A stretch of DNA of 64,000 nt from Pseudoclavibacter endophyticus (GTDB lineage Bacteria > Actinomycetota > Actinomycetes > Actinomycetales > Microbacteriaceae): positions 2,093,338-2,157,337 of the forward strand of contig NZ_WBJY01000001.1 in the NCBI RefSeq assembly GCF_008831085.1, read 5' to 3'. Positions 33,635 through 41,763 of the stretch are shown here, piece after piece. The position numbers were made by a program, and so were the translations under genes. Every line of letters starts with the position of its first letter. The first letter of the stretch is position 1. Below the pieces are notes generated by a model. The model searched no databases. It was not told the origin of the DNA and saw only the letters and a list, made by a program, of their open reading frames with translations.

Positions 33635-33662
33635 TACATCGGGACATTTACGTCCCGATGTA
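33635..33662. promoter_or_regulatory. 11-bp perfect inverted repeat TACATCGGGAC-N6-GTCCCGATGTA
   Basis: The two 11-bp arms are separated by ATTTAC. The repeat ends 13 bp before the ATG of the winged-helix gene, so it must overlap the promoter or the leader. It can act as a repressor operator or, in RNA, as a hairpin that hides the start region. No classical activator spacing is visible. Confidence 0.72.
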
Positions 33663-33675
33663 CTACTCTTCGACC

Positions 33676-34536
33676 ATGAGCGACAACGCAATCACCCTCA
33701 CGCTGAGCGGCAAGATCTCGTATGAGGACGAGATCACGGCCCCTCAGGCAGCCCAGATCATCACGTTCCTCAACGCAGCAGAGGGATCAGAGCCAACGCT
33801 CGGGCCGGCGCCGGGGGGCGGCGCCGAGGGGGGGCGACCGTCGGCCGGCGCGCGGACCCGCCAGCAGGGAGGCCAGGCCGTTGCAAGCGCGCGGGAGGCT
33901 CTCGACCTCTCGGGCGCGAAGACGAACCCCGAGAAGATCATCGCGCTGGCGGAGTACGTCCTCCAGGACGGCGGGGAGACCTTCAAGGTCGAGGACGTGA
34001 AGGCGCAGTTCCGCCGGGCACGGGAAACCCCCCCGGGCAACTTCAGCCGGGACCTCTCCGCCGCGGTCCAGGCCGGCTGGATCGCCCAGGGCGACGGCGA
34101 GGAGTACTACGTCACCAACAAGATCCAGGGCATCTTTGACGGGGACTTCAAGTTCCCGAAGTCAGGTAACGGGACCAGGACCCGGGCTTCTAGCAAAGGG
34201 ACGAAGGCGAAGACGCCCGAGGCGTTCGCCGCTGTCGACGAGTTCCCCACGAAGCTGGACGGCTTCCCGCCCTACTCCAAGATGAAGCAGAACAAGGACA
34301 GGCTGCTTTGGGCCCTGGAGATCGCCAAGGTCAACGACGTGAAGGCCCTCACCAATAAGGAGATCGACTGGCTAACGGACCACCTCGGAAACGGGGTGCC
34401 GAACAAGCAGATCACCGCGGCCTTCAACGCCGCCAAGAGATCGAACTACGCCAACCGCTCAACGCAGGACAAGAAGATCCGCATCACCCCGGACGGGGAG
34501 GCCTACCTCAAGACGGTCGGCGCGTCTGAGTCGTGA
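33676..34536 (+). CDS. Predicted double winged-helix protein, first gene of a two-gene defence-like operon
   Basis: A 286-residue soluble protein. The N-terminus MSDNAITLTLSGKISYEDEI is a short beta segment, followed by a Gly/Pro/Arg-rich linker. Two regions look like winged helices: one with VEDVKAQFRRARETPPGNFS, AVQAGWIAQGDGEEYYVTNK (about residues 110-175) and one with LTNKEIDWLTDHL, ITAAFNAAKRSNYANRSTQD and IRITPDGEAYLKT (about 235-283). A Lys/Thr-rich stretch joins them. The ATG at 33676 lies next to the inverted repeat. Its stop overlaps the next gene's GTG. A DNA-binding sensor or regulator for the TIR-like partner is the simplest idea; this is inference. Confidence 0.6.
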   Translation: MSDNAITLTLSGKISYEDEITAPQAAQIITFLNAAEGSEPTLGPAPGGGAEGGRPSAGARTRQQGGQAVASAREALDLSGAKTNPEKIIALAEYVLQDGGETFKVEDVKAQFRRARETPPGNFSRDLSAAVQAGWIAQGDGEEYYVTNKIQGIFDGDFKFPKSGNGTRTRASSKGTKAKTPEAFAAVDEFPTKLDGFPPYSKMKQNKDRLLWALEIAKVNDVKALTNKEIDWLTDHLGNGVPNKQITAAFNAAKRSNYANRSTQDKKIRITPDGEAYLKTVGASES

Positions 34537-35390
34537 GCGCCCACGACCCGGTGGCGCTGCGCCTGCAGCGGCTCGGCCTGCAGGAGCAGGTGCTCGTGCT
34601 CGGCCACCTGGCGGCAAGCCGGGCGGAAGACCGAACCTTCTCCCCCGCCGCCGTCACTAGGCTGTTCCACGACTTCGCCCTCCCCGAGCCCGGCAAGATC
34701 GGCAACCTGTTTGGGGCGCTCGCAACCAAGAAGTACTTCGCGAAGCAGCCAGGGCGGGCCTCGTATAAGGTGACTCCCACCGGGCAGGCGAGGGTCGGGG
34801 AGCAGATGACCGGCCTGGACCTCGTCGCCCTCGTGGCTGAGTCGGCGCACCAGAACGCCCCCGTGCTCGGCCGGCTGGAGCATGCGCTGGTTCCCGTGCA
34901 CATGGCGCCGCCCGGCCTGGTCCAACCCCTCCGGGGCTTTCTCGCCGATCACCCGTTCGAAACCAACGTTTTTGGAATGACGCGGTTCCCGGACGCCAAG
35001 GCTGGGACTGCCGACCCGGTGGGCCGCGCCCTGGCGGTCACGAAGGAGGTCTGCGCCGAGGCCGGACTGGAGTTCCACCTGGCTTCGGACCGCGCCCTCG
35101 TCGACGACCTTTGGGATAACGTCATCGCGCACGTGTGGGCGAGCAGGTACGGGGTGGGCTACTTCGAGGACCGGGTCGACAGGGGCCTCAACCACAACCT
35201 GCTCATCGAGGTCGGCGCCATGATCATGTCGGGGCGGCGCGTGGCGCTACTGAAGGACGGGTCGATCGAGAGGATGCCGACCGACTTCGTCGGCAAGATC
35301 TACAAGTCCGTGGACCTATCCTCCGAGGACAGCGTTGCCGACGCAGTCCGGGCGTGGATCAGGGACGACCTCTCCGTGGGGATCCTGTGA
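34533..35390 (+). CDS. Winged helix plus TIR-like/nucleotide-binding effector domain protein
   Basis: A 285-residue protein. Residues ~10-90 resemble a winged helix (FSPAAVTRLFHDFALPEPGK ... YFAKQPGRASYKVTPTGQAR). The C-terminal ~150 residues follow the pattern of TIR-like/deoxyribosyltransferase-like NAD-binding effectors: a strand ETNVFGMTRFP, GLEFHLASDRALVDDLWDNV, SRYGVGYFED, then LNHNLLIEVGAMIMSGRRVA with the candidate catalytic Glu, and LLKDGSIERMPTDFVGKIYK. The GTG overlaps the upstream stop (GTGA). The pair resembles a sensor/effector abortive-infection system, but I cannot assign it to a named one. Confidence 0.6.
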   Translation: MSAHDPVALRLQRLGLQEQVLVLGHLAASRAEDRTFSPAAVTRLFHDFALPEPGKIGNLFGALATKKYFAKQPGRASYKVTPTGQARVGEQMTGLDLVALVAESAHQNAPVLGRLEHALVPVHMAPPGLVQPLRGFLADHPFETNVFGMTRFPDAKAGTADPVGRALAVTKEVCAEAGLEFHLASDRALVDDLWDNVIAHVWASRYGVGYFEDRVDRGLNHNLLIEVGAMIMSGRRVALLKDGSIERMPTDFVGKIYKSVDLSSEDSVADAVRAWIRDDLSVGIL

Positions 35391-35497
35391 TGGCAGCCGA
35401 ACGCCACCCCCGGCGGCGGCCGTGGTAGTCGCTCCGAGCGCTGCCGCCGGCGCCTAGCGGCCATGCGCCAAAGGTCCGACGTGCTCACCGGTACCTC

Positions 35498-36120
35498 GTG
35501 GCCACCCACGCAAGCGTGAGCGGCCTCATCGACTCGTTCAACGTGGTCCACAAGGCCACGGTCTCCAAGAGGACCAACGCGCAAGGGGCGCCTGCGGCGC
35601 GACGAGGTCGACCTGCTGCGGGCCGCTCTCGTCTTCACGTCTAGCGGCTTGGACGCCTCGTGCCAGACCTTGGTCGCCGAGTGCCTGCCGGAGTTGGTCG
35701 AGAAGGCAGGCTCGACGGCAGCGATGAAGTTCGACATCTGCCTGGACGAGCACTTTTTGAACCCGACCAGCGGGTTCAAGGCGGCCGTGAAAGGACCGGA
35801 GCACCGCGCTGAACTCGTCAGGCTGTATGTCGAAGCGAAGACGAAGCCCAGTAATCAAGGCAGCGGTGACGTGCGATCCCGTGTTCGCGACCTACTCGGC
35901 ATCGAACAGTGCCGTGCCGACGGCCCGGATCAATGCACTGGGCGGCTTCTTCTGGGCCCGAAACGACATCGTGCACCAACTCGACTACGTCGACCCGCGT
36001 AGCACCTCGGCAGCCCGTCACTCGCAGTCACCGGCTGACGTGGTGGCCGAGTGCGATCTTGTGCTGGCGGTGGTCGCCGACCTCATCAGCGCGGCGGCGC
36101 GGGTCATGCGTAGCAAGTAG
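35498..36120 (+). pseudogene. HEPN-domain (RiboL-PSP-HEPN-like) gene with two frameshifts
   Basis: Three frames join into one protein. VATHASVSGLIDSFNVVHKA runs into a G run at 35585-35588. A shifted frame continues RLRRDEVDLLRAALVFTSSG, LDASCQTLVAECLPELVEKA and SGDVRSRVRDLLGI. Near 35903 a third frame gives NSAVPTARINALGGFFWARN and DIVHQLDYVDPRSTS, ending MRSK. ARNDIVH is the R-x4-H motif of HEPN ribonucleases. Two frameshifts suggest a pseudogene, unless the assembly has indel errors in this stretch. Confidence 0.7.
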
Positions 36121-36302
36121 ATCGCTCGCGGCGAACGAGTCATGCCGAACCCCGACCGTGGCGACACGCCCCCAAGGACTTCCCCCTGTTCCCGCCAGCG
36201 CCTTCGCTAGCTCGCGCTGAGTTCGCGGCGACCATGCCCCATAGTGGGCGATTTGACGCTCAATAGCTTTCCTCGCGGCCATTTGAAGCTGACACTGCCG
36301 GG

Positions 36303-36338
36303 GGGGGGAGTTGTCATCTCGGGAGCCTCGTCGCCCAA
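36303..36338. repeat. Imperfect direct repeat, left of the YobI-type NTPase gene
   Basis: G-run, then AGTTGTCATC (36309-36318), two variable bases, GGGAGCCTC (36321-36329) and CG..CAA. The same order of blocks occurs at 41032-41066 with few differences. The two copies flank the giant NTPase gene in direct orientation. The rest of the 36121-36564 gap holds no recognisable gene. Confidence 0.7.
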
Positions 36339-36564
36339 TGGAAAGCACACCCCATGGGTGACACCCATTCTAGTTGCTCATCTCGCCATAGTCCCCATAC
36401 CGACACTGGCGGCGCGCTAGGGATGGTGTCCGTGCGCTCAACTAAAGTGGATAGTCCCGAGTAGGAGGCTCGGGTGCTCCTCCGTGACGGTCGAGCCATG
36501 AGTGCCAGGCGCGGCGAGTCGAGCGAGGTCTCGGGGATGGCGAGACGCGCACGAAGGGAGCACA

Positions 36565-39500
36565 GTGAAGGACCCACAGCAGGACGCTGGACAAGAATCC
36601 GGGCAGGGTCAAGCCGCCGGCTCGTCCGACGTGCAGGGGAACACCGGGCCGCGCACTTCAAACGCTGAGACCGGGACGGACACTCAACCGGACCCGGGCA
36701 CCGTGCCTGTGCAGAACACCACTGATGCTGCCCCGGGTGCCGGCGCCGGCCCGACGGTCGCGAAGAAGTCTGCTGACAAGCCGCTGCAATCGCTGACGCC
36801 CAAGTACGAGGAGAAGCACCACGGCACCTACCTGAAGCGCCTGGAACAGGCGGTCAAGGACCCGAACAACCTGAACATCGCGCTGACGGGCCGCTACGGC
36901 GCGGGCAAGTCAAGCGTGCTGGACAAGTTCGAGGCCAAGAACAGAAGGGAGGTTCTGCGGCTCGCCATTTCGACCCTCGCGCCCGGGGAGGAGGGCGAGA
37001 GCACGACGAACCGCATTCAGAAGGAGATCGTCAAGCTGTTGCTCTACGGCGCCTCGGAGAAGGTCGGGAAGAACTCACGGTTCACCAAGATCGCGGTCCT
37101 AAGCTGGCGCAAGGCGTTCGTACAGTCCGCGACGGTCGTCCTCCCACTTGTGGGCCTGGCATACGTATTCGGCGTGCTGCCACAACTTCAGTGGCCCACG
37201 GCGCAGGATGCGACGTGGCTACGGGTGGCTATCTGGATCACCGCAGTTGTGCTGGTGACAGCGCTGGGGGCCGTGGTCCGGCTGTTGACTCATGGCCGCT
37301 ACCAAGTGAAGGACATGTCCGCCGCCGGCGCCGGCCTCACGCTCTCGGAGAAGCCGCAAACGTTCTTCGACAAGTACATCGACGAGATCGTCCACTACTT
37401 CGCGCAGGAGCCGAAGGACATCATCATCTTCGAGGACCTCGACAGGTTCGAGGACCCGAACATCTTCGAGGCACTGCGTGAGTTGAATGTGCTGCTCAAC
37501 GACACTCCCGGGCGGCGCAGAAAGCGCAAGGGGAACCGTATCGGACGCGGAATTTCGCATGTGCTCGGTCGAGTCAACGAGGAGTGGCCCGGTCGTCTCG
37601 AGGCGCGGCTCCCGTACCCGTGGGCTGGACGTGTGCTGGGTCTGGGCGAGCCGCTGCGGTTCATATACGCGGTGCGCGACAGCGTATTCAGTCAGATTGA
37701 CGCCACGCTGGTCGAGCGCTCGTCCAAGCGTGCCGCGGCCGGGACCGCACGTGGACCTCAAGATCAGGACGAGGAACCGCTACCGACGCCTGAGCTTGAT
37801 GAAGCTGCGGCGGAGACCCTACGGGCGAATCGGACGAAGTTCTTCGATATTGTTATCCCGCTGGTGCCGTTCATTTCGCACCGCAACGCACGCGACCTGC
37901 TGGCCATGCTGCTCGACGAACGTGACATCACCGGGATCGACTCACGGCTTGTCAACACGGTGGCGCAGCACTGCACCGACATGCGGTTGATGCGCAATAT
38001 GTGCAACGAGTATCTGATCTTCGCCGAGCGCCTCTTGGAGCCGGCTGCGCCCACTACGCCTGCCCCCGGGCTGGATGCCACGCACCTGTTCGCACTGGTC
38101 GTGTATAAGAACTTCCACTTGGAGGATTTCGAGAACATCACGCGCCGCGACAGCGACCTGGACAAGATCTACAACTACGCTCAGCGCCTCACGCGCGAAA
38201 CTATTGACGCCCACGAGAAGCGCATCCGCGACCTGTTAGCCATGCCAGAGCGGTTCCGCGAGCGTGAGCCGCGCGCCAAGCAGCTCGGGCAGCGCCTTGC
38301 CCTTTTCGCGTCGACAGTAAGAGCCGCACAGTCGTCACAGTACAAGCAGTGGAAGCTCTACCGGCTCAAGGTTGGCACCCGAGAGTTCAGCAATGACAAG
38401 GTCAACGATTACGACTTCTGGGCCGCTGTCGCAGAGGCCCGCTCCCTCGACATCGTGCTGTCCCAGCAGGCGTCTGGGGGCGCCACCGCGGTCGGGCACG
38501 CTTTCGACGGCGCTGGATTAGAGGTGTTCTTCCCCGAAGCTCTCGACGCCGACCGGTGGGCCACATTCGACTCGGACGCCATCCGCACCGAGGTAGCAAT
38601 GAAGGAAGCCGAGATCGAGGCACTACGACGCGCCGACTTCGCCGACCTCATCACGACCAAGTTTACGGTGACGCTGCGAGACGGTGCGGCTGCGTCGAAG
38701 AAGCTCACACGCCTGAAGAACGCCGGAGACCCGCACACATTCGCGGACCTCATGGACGCAACGTTGAAGTCCGAGCTCGCACGCGACCTCATCCGGCGCG
38801 GCTACATCGACCGGAATTTCTCGCTATACGCCGCCCAGTTCTACGGCAACTTCACCGGCGTCGACGTCGCGAACTTCATGGTCCAGCACGTCCAGCCGAA
38901 CGTCATGAACATCGACTACGACCTAAGCCGCCCGAAGGAGGACGAACGCGAAGGGGCCGCAGCAAACCTTCTCCTCGAAGGCGAGGAAGCTGGCGAGGAC
39001 CTGCTGAACACGGTCGCCGCGTACAACATCGACCTAGTGAACCACCTTCTAGAGACCGATGATGCCGGTGCCAGTACAGTCGCGCGGCACCTCATCGCCA
39101 ACTGGCCTGATGAGAGCGCACGCAGCTTTCTTTCCGCGTACTTCACGTCGAAGAGGGCTCAGCGCGAGAAACTCGCAGGGCTTCTTACGCGTTGTCATTG
39201 GCAAGAGGTGTTCACCTACCTCGCCTCGGACGAGAACGTACCAGCCGACGCGCGTGTAGCGCTGGTCAACGCCGCGCTAGCAGCGTTCGACCCGGACGCG
39301 ACCTACAACCTCGGTGAGCACGTCCGCGATTTCGTCACCGCAAACTACCGCACCATGTCCGTCTTCACCGAAAAACGCGAAGCACCAGACGCGCAGCAAT
39401 CGCCCGACGATGAAGCCCAACATGCCTCCTCCCAAGGGCTGCCTCAGCGCCTCAACACGATGTTGCGCCGCGGCGACGTCGTCATCCCCGAGCTCACGCA

Positions 39501-40791
39501 GTTGAACGACGAGATCCGCATGCTCGTCGTCGAGGGGAACCGGTACGCCCTGACGGCTGCCAACCTTCGCACTGCCCTGGGCCTGCAGGACTCCGACTCA
39601 GTGCACCTCGACACGCTCACAGACGACGACTCCGGGAACGAGACGGTATACGCCTACGCCCTGGCACACCTCCCCAGCTACCTTGCCGCAGTCGACAACG
39701 ACGAGCAGACCACCGCTGCGGTGACCGCGCCGCGAACCCTCGCCAAGGTGCTCGCCGACATCGTCGCGCAGCGGGCAGACGAGCAGCAGTCCGAGGTGCA
39801 GGAGGAGCCTGGTGTTAGCGCGTTCGCAGACCTTCTCTCCCGCACCTCACCGACCGCTCGACTGCGCAACGTGCGCAACGCCCCGCCGGTCACATGGAAG
39901 GCACTTGCCGAAGCGAAGCTATTCCGCTCGTCCTTGTCCAACGTCGAGACCTACCGCGGCACGGTCGGCTCTATCGACGAACAGCTCGCGCGGCTGCTGG
40001 AGGACGCCACAACTATCCACGTCGACGAGGACGGAGACACCACCGGCCCTAATGGTGACGAGTGCGACCGCCAAGCCGCAGCGCTCGCCATCCTCAACGC
40101 CCGCGAGCTGTCAGCGCCGACGCGCGCTGCTCTCGTCACCTCCCTAGAGCCGGCCACGCCGCTTCCTGCGACGGAAATCAACGCCGAAGAAAGCGACCTC
40201 TTCGCGCGCCTACTTGAGGCCGGACTGGTCAGTGACGAGGCGGAGACTTTCACCCACCTGCGTGCCGGAGGCTGGGCCGCCCTTGGCCCCGCCATCAAGG
40301 TCTCCAAAGGAGTGGAATCCTTCCTGAGCGCTGCCCTCATCGATGGAATGGTCGCCGACGCACTCGCCGACGACCATTGCTCAAGAAAGGTTGCGGGCAA
40401 GATCCTCGCGAACGTGAACGAGTACGTACCGGAGGACGACTGGACAGCGTTACAGGCCGTCGCCGTCTACGCTGACCAGCACCGGGCAGCGCTCGACCCC
40501 TCCGACGTGGCGCGCATTGCCCGGGTCGGTGAGGACCGAAATGGGCGCGACGTGCCCCTGGTACTGCGTCTCCTGGACCGGGCCTCTCCAACCGCGTCGG
40601 CCGACCATATCGTCGAGACCTTCCTGCACCTTGGGCGACCGTACAACCGCATCACCAATTCGCAGGACTCGTTCGACCTCGACTTCAACGACATTCATGA
40701 CCGACTCCTAAAGATCCTGCACGGGGAAAGCCGGATCAAACGAGGCTACCCACGCATCCCCAAGCGCCGTTACAGCATCACCGTGCTCTGA
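36565..40791 (+). CDS. YobI-type giant P-loop NTPase (KAP-like, membrane-associated)
   Basis: A 1408-residue protein. After a ~70-residue disordered Gln/Gly/Pro-rich tail comes LTPKYEEKHHGTYLKRLEQA, then Walker A GRYGAGKSS (about residues 109-117). Two transmembrane helices follow (about 184-206 and 214-237). Walker B is DIIIFEDLDRFEDPNIFEAL (about 285-304), and an arginine-containing segment and a very long helical C-terminal region complete it. Membrane helices inserted between Walker A and B are characteristic of KAP/YobI-type NTPases. The GTG 36565 has GAAGGGAG ahead. Function is unknown; relatives occur in defence islands. Direct repeats flank it. Confidence 0.82.
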   Translation: MKDPQQDAGQESGQGQAAGSSDVQGNTGPRTSNAETGTDTQPDPGTVPVQNTTDAAPGAGAGPTVAKKSADKPLQSLTPKYEEKHHGTYLKRLEQAVKDPNNLNIALTGRYGAGKSSVLDKFEAKNRREVLRLAISTLAPGEEGESTTNRIQKEIVKLLLYGASEKVGKNSRFTKIAVLSWRKAFVQSATVVLPLVGLAYVFGVLPQLQWPTAQDATWLRVAIWITAVVLVTALGAVVRLLTHGRYQVKDMSAAGAGLTLSEKPQTFFDKYIDEIVHYFAQEPKDIIIFEDLDRFEDPNIFEALRELNVLLNDTPGRRRKRKGNRIGRGISHVLGRVNEEWPGRLEARLPYPWAGRVLGLGEPLRFIYAVRDSVFSQIDATLVERSSKRAAAGTARGPQDQDEEPLPTPELDEAAAETLRANRTKFFDIVIPLVPFISHRNARDLLAMLLDERDITGIDSRLVNTVAQHCTDMRLMRNMCNEYLIFAERLLEPAAPTTPAPGLDATHLFALVVYKNFHLEDFENITRRDSDLDKIYNYAQRLTRETIDAHEKRIRDLLAMPERFREREPRAKQLGQRLALFASTVRAAQSSQYKQWKLYRLKVGTREFSNDKVNDYDFWAAVAEARSLDIVLSQQASGGATAVGHAFDGAGLEVFFPEALDADRWATFDSDAIRTEVAMKEAEIEALRRADFADLITTKFTVTLRDGAAASKKLTRLKNAGDPHTFADLMDATLKSELARDLIRRGYIDRNFSLYAAQFYGNFTGVDVANFMVQHVQPNVMNIDYDLSRPKEDEREGAAANLLLEGEEAGEDLLNTVAAYNIDLVNHLLETDDAGASTVARHLIANWPDESARSFLSAYFTSKRAQREKLAGLLTRCHWQEVFTYLASDENVPADARVALVNAALAAFDPDATYNLGEHVRDFVTANYRTMSVFTEKREAPDAQQSPDDEAQHASSQGLPQRLNTMLRRGDVVIPELTQLNDEIRMLVVEGNRYALTAANLRTALGLQDSDSVHLDTLTDDDSGNETVYAYALAHLPSYLAAVDNDEQTTAAVTAPRTLAKVLADIVAQRADEQQSEVQEEPGVSAFADLLSRTSPTARLRNVRNAPPVTWKALAEAKLFRSSLSNVETYRGTVGSIDEQLARLLEDATTIHVDEDGDTTGPNGDECDRQAAALAILNARELSAPTRAALVTSLEPATPLPATEINAEESDLFARLLEAGLVSDEAETFTHLRAGGWAALGPAIKVSKGVESFLSAALIDGMVADALADDHCSRKVAGKILANVNEYVPEDDWTALQAVAVYADQHRAALDPSDVARIARVGEDRNGRDVPLVLRLLDRASPTASADHIVETFLHLGRPYNRITNSQDSFDLDFNDIHDRLLKILHGESRIKRGYPRIPKRRYSITVL

Positions 40792-41494
40792 CGCTCCCCC
40801 CACAATGACGCCGCTTGTCGATGGCGACCTGGCGTATCCGGTCCGAAGGGATACAGCGACGCAGGAGTCCACAAGAGACTGGCTGGCGCTGAATTGTGAC
40901 CCTACTCAGCACGGTAGGCGCACATAAGGGCGGACGTCCCCCGTCAGGTGCTTACCTTGCGCCGAGGAACTACATCCTCATGACGGTCTGATACTCGCTG
41001 GCGCTGCCCGCGACCACTGGCTTCAACACCGGGGGGCAGTTGTCATCATGGGAGCCTCAACGAGCAACAGGACACCTCCCTCCGCCACGCTAGCCATGGC
41101 CACAGCATATGCAGGGCCCACACCAAGTCGCGGTCAGGGTTGAGAGGTGACCCTCCCCTCAGCACTCTCCGATCACCTCGCTGCGTGCTCCTCGATGTCG
41201 GCCGTCTCCTACATCCGCGACTCGAGAGCCCAGCAAGCGCAGAGAGGAGGCGAACGGGACCGCTTCGCGGGCCCGGCCCGCGCGAGGCGAACAAGAAAGC
41301 AGGCGCACGGTCTGGGCGCCCTCGTCTCTGCTGAGTTCATCGACCGAGGTCAGTCCGGGCGGAGCACCAGCCGCCCGGAACTCCACCGGACGCTCGCATA
41401 CCTGCGGGAGAATCCGGTTGACTATCCACGACCGGCCAGCAACATCGTGTGAGGAACTAGAAGGCGGCCAACGGAACCCGTCGCAGGCATGACG
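40792..41494. other. Non-coding right end of the island
   Basis: About 700 bp behind the NTPase gene without a recognisable gene. It contains the second copy of the imperfect direct repeat (41032-41066). Open frames here are shadow-like; no integrase is present. Confidence 0.55.
41032..41066. repeat. Imperfect direct repeat, right of the YobI-type NTPase gene
   Basis: GGGGG, then AGTTGTCATC (41038-41047), two variable bases, GGGAGCCTC (41050-41058) and CG..CAACAG. Partner of 36303-36338; the pair encloses a 4.7-kb segment with a single gene. Confidence 0.7.
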
Positions 41495-41515
41495 AAGCCC
41501 CGGCAAGAAACCAAT

Positions 41516-41530
<15 letters not shown>
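41495..41530 (+). terminator. Hairpin with T-run next to the tRNA 3' flank
   Basis: AAGCCC (41495-41500) pairs with GGGCTT (41524-41529) and GG pairs with CC across one mismatch. The layout equals that at 28.35 kb; the right arm lies in the 85-bp repeat while the left arm differs. Confidence 0.45.
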
Positions 41531-41608
<78 letters not shown>

Positions 41609-41763
41609 ATGTCGCCGAAGCAACCTGAGTACTCTAGCGCATCCGCACCCCTCGTGCGAAGCCGCCAGCCGGCCGCGCGTGCCGCCCCCACACGCACCAG
41701 CGCCCGCCCCGAATCACCGGAACGGGCGCCAGCGCATCCGTAGTCGCGCGCGTATCGCGTGCC

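Noticed and set aside
33676..35390. Winged-helix/TIR-like pair as a classical toxin-antitoxin locus
   Set aside because: Both proteins are near 285 residues with multi-domain layout, much larger than typical TA pairs; a sensor-effector reading fits better.
41147..41452. 101-residue plus-strand frame at the right end of the island
   Set aside because: No domain, no ribosome binding site, composition like neighbouring noncoding sequence.
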